Below are positions 24,424-33,040 of a stretch of 33,206 bases of DNA, piece after piece; positions within the stretch are counted from its first letter, which is position 1; every line of letters begins with the position of its first letter. This DNA is from Methylophaga thalassica. Its GTDB lineage: Bacteria; Pseudomonadota; Gammaproteobacteria; Nitrosococcales; Methylophagaceae. The notes beneath the pieces were generated by a model. That model had not been told where the DNA came from and did not search any database. It was given only the letters and a program-made list of their open reading frames with translations. Location: positions 1 through 33,206 of the forward strand of contig DRHY01000081.1 of assembly GCA_011052985.1 (NCBI GenBank), written 5' to 3'. Made by a program: the position numbers and the translations under genes.

Positions 24424-25833
24424 GTGGTACTTAGTTTTATAGGCTTCCTAGTTGTATTTGTTGCAATTGGCCTGAGCTCAGCTTTTTTTAGCAGAGGCAC
24501 CAAAAAAGACTATTATTTAGCAAGTGGTGATATTCCGCCGAGTCTAGTTGGATTGTCAGCGGTGGCAACTAATAATAGTGGTTACATGTTTATTGGTGTC
24601 ATCGGTTATACCTATACCACAGGATTAGCCTCTATATGGATGGTAACAGGCTGGATACTCGGTGATTTCATTGCGTCAACGTTTGTTCATTCACGCTTAC
24701 GAAAAGCCACTCACAATACTTCTGAGTCTAGTTATGCCGGTGTGTTGAGCCACTGGTATGGACAAAATGATGTCACCCTTCAACGCCTGATAGCCCTTAT
24801 TTCTCTTGTATTTCTGCTTGCTTATGCAGGGGCTCAGTTAGTCGCTGGTAGTAAAGCATTACAAGTATTACTGGACTGGCCTGCATACGCAGGTGCGATT
24901 ATTGGCGCTGTTATGGTGACCTTATATTGCTTTGCGGGAGGAATCAGGGCCTCAATCTGGACTGATGCTGCTCAGTCGGTTGTGATGATCGTCGCAATGG
25001 CAAGTATGTTGATTGTTACTACTATTTCTATGGGCGGATTTGATGGAGCTGTCCAACAGATGAGTTTAATTGATGGGTTTTTAGACCTATTCCCTCAGGA
25101 TCTTGCTTTTGCAGGTCTGACTGGAGTGGTTCTGTTTGCACTCAGTTGGATGTTTGCTGGTTTTTCCGTTATTGGTCAACCTCATATTATGGTGAGATTC
25201 ATGGCTCTCAATCAGCAAGGTAAAATGCGTCAAGCACGTATCTGGTATTACGTTTGGTTTACAGCCTTTTACTGCATGGCTACTGGTGTGGGTATGCTCT
25301 CACGAGTCTATTTGGGAGAAACCGCTAGTTTTGATGCTGAATTGGCCTTACCGACGATGGCAATGCAGTTGTTTTCGCCTGTGATGGTGGGGCTGGTATT
25401 GGCTGGAATATTTGCGGCTACCATGTCCACTGCAGATTCGTTAGTGCTTAATTGTTCAGCTGCTGTAACCCATGATCTTCTGCCACAAAACATCGAAAGA
25501 CCACTGTTTCTGAAGTTGGCAACCGTAGTGATCGTGTTTGTTGCTCTTTTACTCGCATTGAGTAGTAATCAAAGCGTTTTTAATCTCGTGATATTTGCCT
25601 GGGCTGCTCTAGCGAGTGCTTTTGGCCCACTACTAATTTCATTGTGCTTAGGTTTTAAGCCATCTCAGAGATCCTCTATTGTGGCTATGTTAATAGGGTT
25701 AAGTGTTGCTCTCGTTTGGCGTTATTTTGGTTTGCATGAAGCTATCTACGAAGGCTTACCTGGCATAGTAGTCGGCTTTATAGTGTTGATGATAGCTTGT
25801 CACACAGAGAAAAAAACACAAATACAAGACTAG
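24424..25833 (+). CDS. Sodium/solute symporter (SSS family, PutP-like)
   Basis: 469 residues with about 13 membrane helices. Start GTG 24424 with GAAGGAAAT upstream. Family blocks: YYLASGDIPPSLVGLSAVATNNSGYMFIG around the first unwound helix with sodium-site residues, GGIRASIWTDAAQSVVM, and FSVIGQPHIMVRFMAL, all like sodium/proline symporter PutP; MSTADSLVLNCSAAVTHDL is the second sodium-site helix. It lies 37 bases after the TPR gene, in line with the ectoine operon. Uptake of proline, ectoine or another osmolyte is a fair guess, but the substrate is unproven. Confidence 0.9.
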   Translation: MVLSFIGFLVVFVAIGLSSAFFSRGTKKDYYLASGDIPPSLVGLSAVATNNSGYMFIGVIGYTYTTGLASIWMVTGWILGDFIASTFVHSRLRKATHNTSESSYAGVLSHWYGQNDVTLQRLIALISLVFLLAYAGAQLVAGSKALQVLLDWPAYAGAIIGAVMVTLYCFAGGIRASIWTDAAQSVVMIVAMASMLIVTTISMGGFDGAVQQMSLIDGFLDLFPQDLAFAGLTGVVLFALSWMFAGFSVIGQPHIMVRFMALNQQGKMRQARIWYYVWFTAFYCMATGVGMLSRVYLGETASFDAELALPTMAMQLFSPVMVGLVLAGIFAATMSTADSLVLNCSAAVTHDLLPQNIERPLFLKLATVVIVFVALLLALSSNQSVFNLVIFAWAALASAFGPLLISLCLGFKPSQRSSIVAMLIGLSVALVWRYFGLHEAIYEGLPGIVVGFIVLMIACHTEKKTQIQD

Positions 25834-25835
25834 GC

Positions 25836-26369
25836 TTATTTTGGTGTAAGCAGCTTAGATTTGATGTCCTGCTTAAATGGCTTCTCACCAAACCATATTC
25901 GAAAGTACATTTCACCCAATAATGCAGAGTTACTTTTTGCCAATATTTTGTTGTTTTTTAGCAAAAAAAGTTCGTCAGTTATCAGACGAATATCGTAACG
26001 ATCGCCCTCATCTACATCTTCATATCCTGAGTTGAATTGGTTTAAATCTGGTTCAATTTGCTGGTAGATGTCTGCTGATACATTTCTTTTAATTAGTGTT
26101 TCAGCCGCTTCAACAAAGTCTTCGGCGTCGATTGAACGATGGTAAATAAATGATAATTGTTTATTTCCTGAGTAGGCAGGTCTTTGCTGACAGTCAGGCA
26201 TAAAAAACCCCACATCAGCGACGTTAATAAAGGCCATAACCGAAATGCTGGTTTGCTGACAATTATTCATTGTGACGTCTGATGCCTTGACGAACTTTTC
26301 GAATTCATTGGCAGAAACAGACATTGGTAAAGACAAACACATGATGAGTGTATAGCGGAGTAGCGACAT
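25836..26369 (-). CDS. Secreted chalcone isomerase-like protein
   Basis: 177 residues from ATG 26369, chosen because a signal peptide begins there (LLRYTLIMCLSLPMSVSA, cleavage about residue 20). The mature protein matches the bacterial chalcone isomerase-like fold in outline: a short strand FINVADVGFFMPD, the middle KQLSFIYHRSIDAEDFVEAA, then IEPDLNQFNSGYEDVDEGDR and the hallmark ending GEMYFRIWFGEKPFKQDIKS with LL. Such proteins bind fatty acids and occur beside cyclopropane/methyl fatty acid genes in other proteobacteria. It is divergent from the lipid operon and probably shares its control. It converges on the symporter gene with a 2-base gap and no visible terminator. Confidence 0.75.
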   Translation of the reverse strand: MSLLRYTLIMCLSLPMSVSANEFEKFVKASDVTMNNCQQTSISVMAFINVADVGFFMPDCQQRPAYSGNKQLSFIYHRSIDAEDFVEAAETLIKRNVSADIYQQIEPDLNQFNSGYEDVDEGDRYDIRLITDELFLLKNNKILAKSNSALLGEMYFRIWFGEKPFKQDIKSKLLTPK

Positions 26370-26436
26370 TAGATAGCTCTTAGGCTGAAGAAAAATACAC
26401 AATAAGTTAGTAGATGTTGATTAAATCGTTCGGTGT

Positions 26437-26486
26437 GTGAAAATGGAGTGAACCCCGCATTATTGCTTGTTTCACATCAAATTCAC
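26437..26486. promoter_or_regulatory. Symmetrical operator array in the lipid operon divergent promoter
   Basis: Two direct GTGAA half-sites (26437-26441 and 26448-26452, spacer of 6) face two inverted TTCAC half-sites (26471-26475 and 26482-26486, spacer of 6), with 18 bases between the pairs. The half-sites repeat every 11 bases, one helical turn. The array lies midway between the chalcone isomerase-like and desaturase genes. Such tandem half-sites suit a multimeric repressor (MerR/CarH-like or other); the factor is unknown. Confidence 0.6.
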
Positions 26487-26528
26487 GGATTTGTAAATAG
26501 GCTGTAGTCACTCCTAAGAGACCTTTTT

Positions 26529-27455
26529 ATGAAAGCAATACGTTCCTGGTTTGATAGCCAATCACATGACGATAACAAACAGCAAGGTGATAGTGTTGAT
26601 TGGATGAGAATCGTGCCTTTTATTTTGCTTCATCTAGGCTGTATCGCTGTTATTTGGGTCGGCGTAACTCCAATCGCGATCAGCATTGCTATTTGTCTCT
26701 ATTTCATTCGTATGTTTGCTATAACGGCTTTTTACCATCGTTATTTTGCCCACAAATCATTCAAAACCTCCCGTTTTTGTCAGTTTCTGTTTGCAGTTAT
26801 CGGGGCAAGTGCTACTCAACGAGGACCCCTGTGGTGGGCTGCACACCATCGCTACCATCACCGGCACGCTGACACAGATAACGATCCACATTCTCCCAAA
26901 CGTGGCTTCATCTGGAGCCACATGGGGTGGTTCCTGAGTAAAAAACATTTTCAAGCTGACTACAACTTGGTCCCCGAATTAGCGCGTTTTCCCGAATTAA
27001 GGTACTTAGATCGTTTTGACGTTTTTGTACCGATTGTACTTGCCATCACTTTGTATTTTGTGGGGGAATGGTTAAATCTTATCAATCCAGCTCTACAAAC
27101 CAGCGGCTGGCAATTAGTGGTGTGGGGATATTTCATCTCAACGGTTGTGTTGCTTCATGCCACCTTACTGATCAATTCACTAGCCCACCACTGGGGGAGT
27201 CGTCGATACGATACAAGTGACGATAGCCGAAATAATTTTCTGTTAGCTCTAATGACTCTGGGGGAAGGTTGGCATAACAATCATCACTACCATTCAGCAT
27301 CAGCCAGACAAGGCTTTTATTGGTGGGAAATCGATATTAGCTTTTACTTCCTACTATTGATGAAAAAATGTCATTTAATTTGGGATGTGAAAACGGTCTC
27401 TCCAGAAAAGCGTGATCGAGGCTTTACCAATGCGAAGGATAAATCATGCGTATAG
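26529..27455 (+). CDS. Acyl desaturase (delta-9 type, membrane di-iron)
   Basis: 308-residue membrane desaturase. The three histidine boxes that bind the two iron atoms are intact: HRYFAH (about residues 75-80), HHRYHH (about 112-117) and HNNHH (about 253-257, in GEGWHNNHHYHSAS). Four membrane helices in two pairs are seen. It introduces a double bond into a saturated acyl chain with O2 and an electron donor. It belongs to the acyl-CoA/phospholipid desaturase group without a fused cytochrome b5. As first gene of the operon it could provide the unsaturated substrate for the Cfa-like enzymes. The next gene overlaps its end by 10 bases. Confidence 0.93.
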   Translation: MKAIRSWFDSQSHDDNKQQGDSVDWMRIVPFILLHLGCIAVIWVGVTPIAISIAICLYFIRMFAITAFYHRYFAHKSFKTSRFCQFLFAVIGASATQRGPLWWAAHHRYHHRHADTDNDPHSPKRGFIWSHMGWFLSKKHFQADYNLVPELARFPELRYLDRFDVFVPIVLAITLYFVGEWLNLINPALQTSGWQLVVWGYFISTVVLLHATLLINSLAHHWGSRRYDTSDDSRNNFLLALMTLGEGWHNNHHYHSASARQGFYWWEIDISFYFLLLMKKCHLIWDVKTVSPEKRDRGFTNAKDKSCV

Positions 27456-28693
27456 CTGTCATTGGGGCTGGTATTTCAGGTATAACTGCCGCTTGGTATC
27501 TAAGCCAACAGCATGAGGTTGAGCTGTTTGAAGCCAATGATTATTTGGGCGGTCACACGGACACACATGATGTTGATATCTTGGGGAAAACGTGGTCAGT
27601 TGATACCGGATTTATTGTGTTTAACGATTACAATTATCCTAATTTCTGTCGTTTGCTATCAGCATTAGACGTTGAAGCCAGCGATACAGAGATGAGCTTT
27701 AGTGTTTTCAATGAACAATCTGGGCTTGAGTATAATGCCGCGAGTTTGAACACACTATTCTGTCAGCGTAAGAATTTGGTTAACCCTAGTTTCTATCGGA
27801 TGTTGTCAGAGCTTGTGCGTTTTTATCGTCAAGCCCCAAAGGTTTTAAAAGACGATAATCAGCTTACTGTTGGCGATTATCTAAAACAGTACCGTTACAG
27901 CGACATTTTTGTTAATGATCATCTAATTCCTATGGCTTGTGCCTTATGGTCCGGACCTTCAACAAGTTTGATGAATATGCCAATCAGGTATTTAGTCTCA
28001 TTTATGGCTAACCATAAAATGCTTTCACTCGGTGCTAGACCTCAGTGGCGAGTAGTCAAAGGTGGTTCTAATCAATACATCAAACAATTCAGTGAACGAT
28101 TTAAGGGTAAGGTTCATACTTCGAGCCCTGTAAATAATATCCAACGCAACACTAATGGGGTTAGTTTTAATATCCATGAAGCCGAGCATCAATTTGATGC
28201 CATCATCTTGGCCTGTCATTCAGATCAGGCGCTCAATATATTAGGTGATCCGACCACTGATGAAGCCGTGCTTTTAGGAAACATTGAATACCAAGATAAT
28301 CATATGCAATTGCACGCTGACGAATCAATCTTACCTCCCAATCCAGCGGCATGGGCAAGTTGGAACGTACATATTGGTCCATCCCTCAGGAACAAATGTA
28401 CAGTCTCCTATCACATGAACACATTACAGAATTTAGATGCGCCTGTTGAACTGATCGTATCACTCAACTCTGCTGACCGGGTTGATCCACAAAAAGTCTT
28501 TTTAGAAAGACATTACGCTCACCCTGTGTACACAGAAAAAACACTACAAACACAAAAGCGCTGGTCGGACATCTCAGGTCATAACAATACGTATTATTGT
28601 GGAGCCTATTGGGGATGGGGATTCCATGAGGATGGTGTTAAAAGTGCTCTCAGAGTCGTTGACCAGATCGCTAAAAGGCGTGTTGATGTTTAA
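27446..28693 (+). CDS. FAD-dependent oxidoreductase (COG2907, amine oxidase-like)
   Basis: 415-residue flavoprotein. The N-terminal dinucleotide-binding motif is RIAVIGAGISGITAAW, followed by the ribose-binding Glu in VELFEAND and GGHTDTH. The middle carries the amine oxidase-like fold, ending in GAYWGWGFHEDGVKSALRV, the usual FAD-binding C-terminus. This family clusters with Cfa-like and DUF1365 genes in many proteobacteria; members are candidates for desaturating or oxidising the lipid chain, as UfaD/UfaO do in furan fatty acid synthesis. Which of these it matches cannot be told from sequence alone. It overlaps both neighbours. Confidence 0.85.
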   Translation: MRIAVIGAGISGITAAWYLSQQHEVELFEANDYLGGHTDTHDVDILGKTWSVDTGFIVFNDYNYPNFCRLLSALDVEASDTEMSFSVFNEQSGLEYNAASLNTLFCQRKNLVNPSFYRMLSELVRFYRQAPKVLKDDNQLTVGDYLKQYRYSDIFVNDHLIPMACALWSGPSTSLMNMPIRYLVSFMANHKMLSLGARPQWRVVKGGSNQYIKQFSERFKGKVHTSSPVNNIQRNTNGVSFNIHEAEHQFDAIILACHSDQALNILGDPTTDEAVLLGNIEYQDNHMQLHADESILPPNPAAWASWNVHIGPSLRNKCTVSYHMNTLQNLDAPVELIVSLNSADRVDPQKVFLERHYAHPVYTEKTLQTQKRWSDISGHNNTYYCGAYWGWGFHEDGVKSALRVVDQIAKRRVDV

Positions 28694-29480
28694 AACAGCA
28701 TTAATGAAAGGGCGTGTTGATCACCATCGAATTTTACCTCGGCATCATCAGTTTTCTTACCCGATTGCCATGGTTATGTTTGATGTAGATGAATTAGCTA
28801 ATACACTCAAGCAAAGTCGCTGGTGGTCATTCAATCGATTTAACTTCATTAGTTTTTATCGTAAAGACTATTTAGGTCGACACAATGGTGATTTAAAAAC
28901 AGCTATCGAATCGCTCATATTCCAACGCCTTGGTGAACAATTTAGTGGCAAAGTCTATTTATTAACTCATCCCAGATATTTTGGTTTTGTGTTTAATCCT
29001 GTGAGTTTTTATTTCTGCGTAAACAACGATGATGAGCTGGTGTATATTCTGGCCGATATCAACAATACCCCCTGGAATGAGAGACATGCATATGTGCTGA
29101 AAGCCTCTCAACAAAACGTCAGCGAATTAACATCAGAGTTTGATAAAAAATTCCATATCTCGCCATTTATGCCAATGGATATTCAATACAACTGGCAGTT
29201 CAATTGGTCATCAGAGACTTTGAACATTCTTATGCAGTCATACAGAGGTGACGAAAAGCAGTTCACAGCCAGTATGGTGTTAACCGCAGAAACACTTTCA
29301 CCAAAAGCTATGAATCAATTACCGCTTGAGTTCCCACTTCAGACAATGCGTGTGGTTTGGCGAATCTATTGGCATGCATTTAAATTATGGTTAAAAAAAA
29401 TTCCTGTTTTTGAACATCCTAAAAATAATCCCACTAGCCAGCAGGTGAATGCTAGAGAAACTGATGAGGATAGAGTATGA
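28686..29480 (+). CDS. DUF1365 protein
   Basis: 264 residues from ATG 28686, which overlaps the end of the FAD gene by 8 bases; a frame start at 28599 would add 29 residues lying in the flavoprotein gene. The DUF1365 pattern is clear: LMKGRVDHHRILPRHHQFSY, MVMFDVDELAN, then LTHPRYFGFVFNPVSFYFC and NNTPWNERHAY. The family has no known activity, but it is nearly always beside Cfa-type and FAD genes and is thought to act in fatty acid modification. No membrane segment is evident. Its stop overlaps the start of the next gene (ATGA). Confidence 0.88.
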   Translation: MFKTALMKGRVDHHRILPRHHQFSYPIAMVMFDVDELANTLKQSRWWSFNRFNFISFYRKDYLGRHNGDLKTAIESLIFQRLGEQFSGKVYLLTHPRYFGFVFNPVSFYFCVNNDDELVYILADINNTPWNERHAYVLKASQQNVSELTSEFDKKFHISPFMPMDIQYNWQFNWSSETLNILMQSYRGDEKQFTASMVLTAETLSPKAMNQLPLEFPLQTMRVVWRIYWHAFKLWLKKIPVFEHPKNNPTSQQVNARETDEDRV

Positions 29481-30733
29481 CATCACCCACTACTTTGGTG
29501 AATGGACACACTAATAGAGCGACACGCTTTAGCCGTGTGTGTCGATATTTGTTATTAAAACAACTATCAGGCATCACAAATGGGGCCATAACACTTCATT
29601 TAGAAGATGAAAAAATTCAGCTTGGTGATTTGACCTCCGATCTCAATATTCAAATATACATATCTGATGCCCACTTTTTTGAGGCTGTTGTTTTTGGCGG
29701 TTCTGTTGGTGCGGCGGAGTCCTATATGCAGGCTGAGTGGCAAACAGATAATTTAACAGGCTTGATTCAGTTATTAGTCAGAAACAGAGATCTAGTGGAT
29801 GGCATGGAAAAGGGTATGGCAAGGCTCACTGGCTCTGTTATGAAAGCGGTTCATTGGTTCAGAAAAAATACCCGTGATGGTAGCCGTAAAAATATTTCTG
29901 CCCATTACGATTTGGGTAATGACCTGTTTGAATTATTTCTCGATAAAGATCACATGATGTATTCATCGGCGATTTATTACTCAGAGAATGACACACTTGA
30001 ACAGGCTCAGAGTCAAAAGTTGGCGAGGTTGTGCGACAAGTTAGATTTGCAAGCTAGCGATCATTTATTGGAAATTGGAACAGGTTGGGGTGGCTGTGCT
30101 GTATATGCCGCATTGAATTATGGCTGTCAGGTGACCACCACCACGATCTCTCAGCAGCAGTATGACTATGCTATCAAGCGAGTAGCTGAATGCGGCCTTG
30201 AAGACAAAGTCACTGTTCTACTTCAGGACTATCGTGACTTAGACGGACAATATGATAAGTTGATTTCTATTGAGATGGTTGAAGCGGTAGGTCACCATTT
30301 CATTGATGAATACTTCCAACGTTGCAGTGACTTATTGAAGGAGGAAGGCTTAGCCATCATTCAAGCTATTACACTTGAAGATCATCGCTATGAGCAAGCG
30401 GTTAAATCAGTTGATTTTATTAAACGATTTATCTTTCCAGGTAGCTTTATTCCCTGTGTAAGTGTGTTAGTAAATTCGGCAGCAAAAGCAGAGATAAAAC
30501 TCATTAATCTAGAAGATCTTGGAACGAGTTATGCCACTACATTGCGAGAGTGGCGCGAGCGCTTTTTTTCTAATATCGACCAAGTACGAACATTGGGTTA
30601 CGACGAACCATTTCTTCGCATGTGGGAATTCTATTTATGTTACTGCGAGGGTGGTTTTATAGAGCGTAGTATCAGTGATGTGCATTTATTGTTCAGTAAG
30701 CAGGCCAATCGTCGCCAACAATGGTTACCTTAA
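29477..30733 (+). CDS. cfa: Cfa-like phospholipid methyltransferase with altered active site
   Basis: 418 residues: a lipid-binding N-terminal domain (about 1-140) and a SAM-dependent methyltransferase domain with motif I LLEIGTGWGG (about residues 196-205) and IEMVEAVG (Glu 269). It aligns with E. coli cyclopropane fatty acid synthase to the end. Of the bicarbonate-site residues, Glu (269) and Tyr (352) are kept, but Cys139 is Ser (164, in MMYSSAIY) and His266 is Gln (296, in IIQAIT). It may therefore transfer a methyl group to a double bond without closing the ring, as UfaM does in Rhodobacter. That outcome is inferred. Start ATG overlaps the previous stop. Confidence 0.9.
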   Translation: MTSPTTLVNGHTNRATRFSRVCRYLLLKQLSGITNGAITLHLEDEKIQLGDLTSDLNIQIYISDAHFFEAVVFGGSVGAAESYMQAEWQTDNLTGLIQLLVRNRDLVDGMEKGMARLTGSVMKAVHWFRKNTRDGSRKNISAHYDLGNDLFELFLDKDHMMYSSAIYYSENDTLEQAQSQKLARLCDKLDLQASDHLLEIGTGWGGCAVYAALNYGCQVTTTTISQQQYDYAIKRVAECGLEDKVTVLLQDYRDLDGQYDKLISIEMVEAVGHHFIDEYFQRCSDLLKEEGLAIIQAITLEDHRYEQAVKSVDFIKRFIFPGSFIPCVSVLVNSAAKAEIKLINLEDLGTSYATTLREWRERFFSNIDQVRTLGYDEPFLRMWEFYLCYCEGGFIERSISDVHLLFSKQANRRQQWLP

Positions 30734-31255
30734 GTGGCTAATATTCTCAACTTTGTTGCATTCCAACTGGTCTGGTTTATTGCTATTTTCTCTGCTGCCA
30801 GTAATAAAAGCTTCTTAGCGATTCCTGCTGTACTCTTTTTTGCTGTTGTGCAGATTTTTTACAGCCGCTGCAAATTAACCGATCTAACACTAGTACTGAT
30901 CGGATTTGTTATTGGCATGACAATCGATTCTATCTGGCTTAATCTGCACTGGATTGACTATTCAGACATCTATTTCTCCTCTGTAGCACCGTTATGGATT
31001 GGTTGCCTTTGGATTAACTTTATGTTGACTTTAAATCATTCAATGAGCTGGCTAAATCACCGCCTTTTATGGCTTTCCGTACTCTCACTCATTGCAGCTC
31101 CGTTGTCCTATTATGCGGGGGCTAGGGCGGGTGCAATCATATTAAACGAGCCTTTATTAGCCTTAATAGCTGTTGCTTTAAGTTGGGCTATTTGGATACC
31201 GGTTGCCATGCATATTGCTAATAGACTGCGAAATAGAGAGGAGAGCACGTCATGA
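30734..31255 (+). CDS. DUF2878 membrane protein
   Basis: 173 residues, GTG start directly after the Cfa-like stop with no gap. Four to five hydrophobic helices (for example FQLVWFIAIFSAASN, LTLVLIGFVIGMTIDSIW, APLWIGCLWINFMLTLNHSM, ALIAVALSWAIWIPVAMHI). The pattern around APLWIGCLWINFMLTLNHSMSWL is typical of DUF2878, a family found only beside such lipid genes. Its role is unknown; lipid flipping or holding the enzymes at the membrane are guesses. Confidence 0.8.
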   Translation: MANILNFVAFQLVWFIAIFSAASNKSFLAIPAVLFFAVVQIFYSRCKLTDLTLVLIGFVIGMTIDSIWLNLHWIDYSDIYFSSVAPLWIGCLWINFMLTLNHSMSWLNHRLLWLSVLSLIAAPLSYYAGARAGAIILNEPLLALIAVALSWAIWIPVAMHIANRLRNREESTS

Positions 31256-32022
31256 TTTGGTCTGCTTTATTGATTGCCATGATCGCCATGTATTTTGCTT
31301 GGCTTTATGAAGGTAAAACTAATAATGCCGGTGTGGTTGATGTGATCTGGTCAGCATTAATGGTCACATTACCCATTCTCTACGCCTGGCAAATGGATGG
31401 CTCTTTACTGATTCGCATATTGGCAGCCAGTTTAATGTCTCTATGGTATTTACGGTTATTTTTACATTTATCTTCTCGAGTATTTTCAAAGCCTGAAGAC
31501 GGGCGTTATCGATATCTGAGAGAGTATTGGGGAGAGAAAGCCCACCGGAATCACTTTTTTTTCTTTCTGTTTCAAGCTGTCTTGGCGTGGTCTTTCACTT
31601 TACCTATCTGGTGGTTAAGCCAAGCTGAATCATTCTCAACGGGCTTTTTAATTCTTTCCTACTTGCTCGCTATAGGTGCTTTTATCGGCGTATATATTGC
31701 CGATAAACAATTAGCCGAATTCAGAAATGATCCTGAAAATAAAGGCAAAGTCTGCGAGCGAGGACTTTGGTACTACTCGCGCCACCCTAATTACTTTTTT
31801 GAATGGCTACACTGGTTTGCTTATCCATTGATGGCTGTTGGGATGACTGGTGGTTTTTGGCTTTGGTTGATGCCTCTGATTATGCTGGGTTTTCTTTATT
31901 TTATTACGGGTATTCCCTACACCGAGCAACAAGCGATTCGGAGTAGAGGTGATGCTTATCGCCACTATCAACACACAACAAGTGCATTTATTCCGTGGAG
32001 GAAAAAAAATGGGGCTGATTAA
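31252..32022 (+). CDS. DUF1295 membrane protein (steroid 5-alpha-reductase-like)
   Basis: 256 residues with six or seven membrane helices. The C-terminal part shows the steroid 5-alpha reductase/isoprenylcysteine methyltransferase-like pattern: ERGLWYYSRHPNYFFEWLHW (about residues 167-186), and the ending EQQAIRSRGDAYRHYQHTTS with FIPW. Related proteins reduce a double bond with NADPH or methylate a thiol. In this operon a reduction of an unsaturated lipid intermediate is plausible. It overlaps DUF2878 by 4 bases (ATGA) and the next gene by 14. Confidence 0.85.
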   Translation: MIWSALLIAMIAMYFAWLYEGKTNNAGVVDVIWSALMVTLPILYAWQMDGSLLIRILAASLMSLWYLRLFLHLSSRVFSKPEDGRYRYLREYWGEKAHRNHFFFFLFQAVLAWSFTLPIWWLSQAESFSTGFLILSYLLAIGAFIGVYIADKQLAEFRNDPENKGKVCERGLWYYSRHPNYFFEWLHWFAYPLMAVGMTGGFWLWLMPLIMLGFLYFITGIPYTEQQAIRSRGDAYRHYQHTTSAFIPWRKKNGAD

Positions 32023-33040
32023 TTTAGCAGAAAAAAGTTGGATGCCAGACAAAGTGATTCGATTTGGTATCAGACATCTGTTGAAGCAGCGGATGCGTGA
32101 GGAATATGTTGATGATCCAGAAGTGGCCAGCATACGAAAACAAGCCTGTATTGACATGCTAAAGCAGAGTCCCATTGCTATCGAGACAGATGCCGCAAAT
32201 GAGCAGCACTATGAAGTACCTTCGCTGTTTTATGAATACTCACTCGGTAAGCGTTATAAATATAGTGGCTGTTACTGGGATGATACCTGTCTTACATTAG
32301 ATGATGCTGAAGATCTCATGTTAGCCAAGTATCTAGAACGGGCCGAGCTCAAAAATGGACAAGATATATTGGAGCTTGGTTGTGGCTGGGGATCACTGAC
32401 TTTATACATGGCAGAAAAACTACCTTATGCCAAAATTACAGCCGTATCTAATTCATATTCTCAACGTGAATATATTGATTCTCAACTTAAAGCACGTGGT
32501 TTGACGAACGTAAGAATAGTCACCTGTGATGTCAATGAGTTAGAACTGGAGCAACAATATGACCGTGTGATATCCGTTGAAATGTTTGAGCACATGCGTA
32601 ATTATCAACGGCTGTTTGACAAAATTAACAACTGGTTAAAAGATAACGGCAAATTGTTTGTACATATTTTTTGCCACAAAACCGTTGCCTACCCATTCGA
32701 AGTCGAAGGCGATGATAATTGGATGGGCAAATACTTCTTTACAGGTGGCTTGATGCCATCAGCAGATACTTTATTGCATTTTCAACAGCAGCTACAGATC
32801 GAAAAACAATGGCTGGTCAACGGTCAGCATTATCAGAAAACAGCTGAAGCCTGGCTGCAGAACACTGATAAACACGAAATGGAAATACTTGAAGTATTTA
32901 AAGAGGTCTATGGTGATAAGAGTGCCAAGGTTTGGTTGCAACGATGGCGGTTGTTTTTTATGGCTTGTGCAGAATTATTTGGTTACAAGCAGGGCACCGA
33001 GTGGTTAGTTACACATTATCTTTTTACTAAGAAACACTAA
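32009..33040 (+). CDS. Second Cfa-like SAM-dependent methyltransferase (coclaurine N-methyltransferase-like group)
   Basis: 343 residues from ATG 32009 with GGAGG just upstream; a longer frame from 31949 lies inside DUF1295. SAM motif I is ILELGCGWGSLTLYMAEKLP (about residues 114-133), then ITAVSNSYSQREYI, VISVEMFEHMRNYQRL and FFTGGLMPSADTL. This pattern is that of the Cfa-like group that includes plant coclaurine N-methyltransferases and bacterial relatives of unknown function, not true cyclopropane synthases. It lacks the N-terminal lipid-binding domain of Cfa. Two different methyltransferases in one operon suggest two methylations, as in dimethylated furan fatty acids (mono- and dimethyl forms are known), but that is inference. 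Confidence 0.85.
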   Translation: MGLINLAEKSWMPDKVIRFGIRHLLKQRMREEYVDDPEVASIRKQACIDMLKQSPIAIETDAANEQHYEVPSLFYEYSLGKRYKYSGCYWDDTCLTLDDAEDLMLAKYLERAELKNGQDILELGCGWGSLTLYMAEKLPYAKITAVSNSYSQREYIDSQLKARGLTNVRIVTCDVNELELEQQYDRVISVEMFEHMRNYQRLFDKINNWLKDNGKLFVHIFCHKTVAYPFEVEGDDNWMGKYFFTGGLMPSADTLLHFQQQLQIEKQWLVNGQHYQKTAEAWLQNTDKHEMEILEVFKEVYGDKSAKVWLQRWRLFFMACAELFGYKQGTEWLVTHYLFTKKH

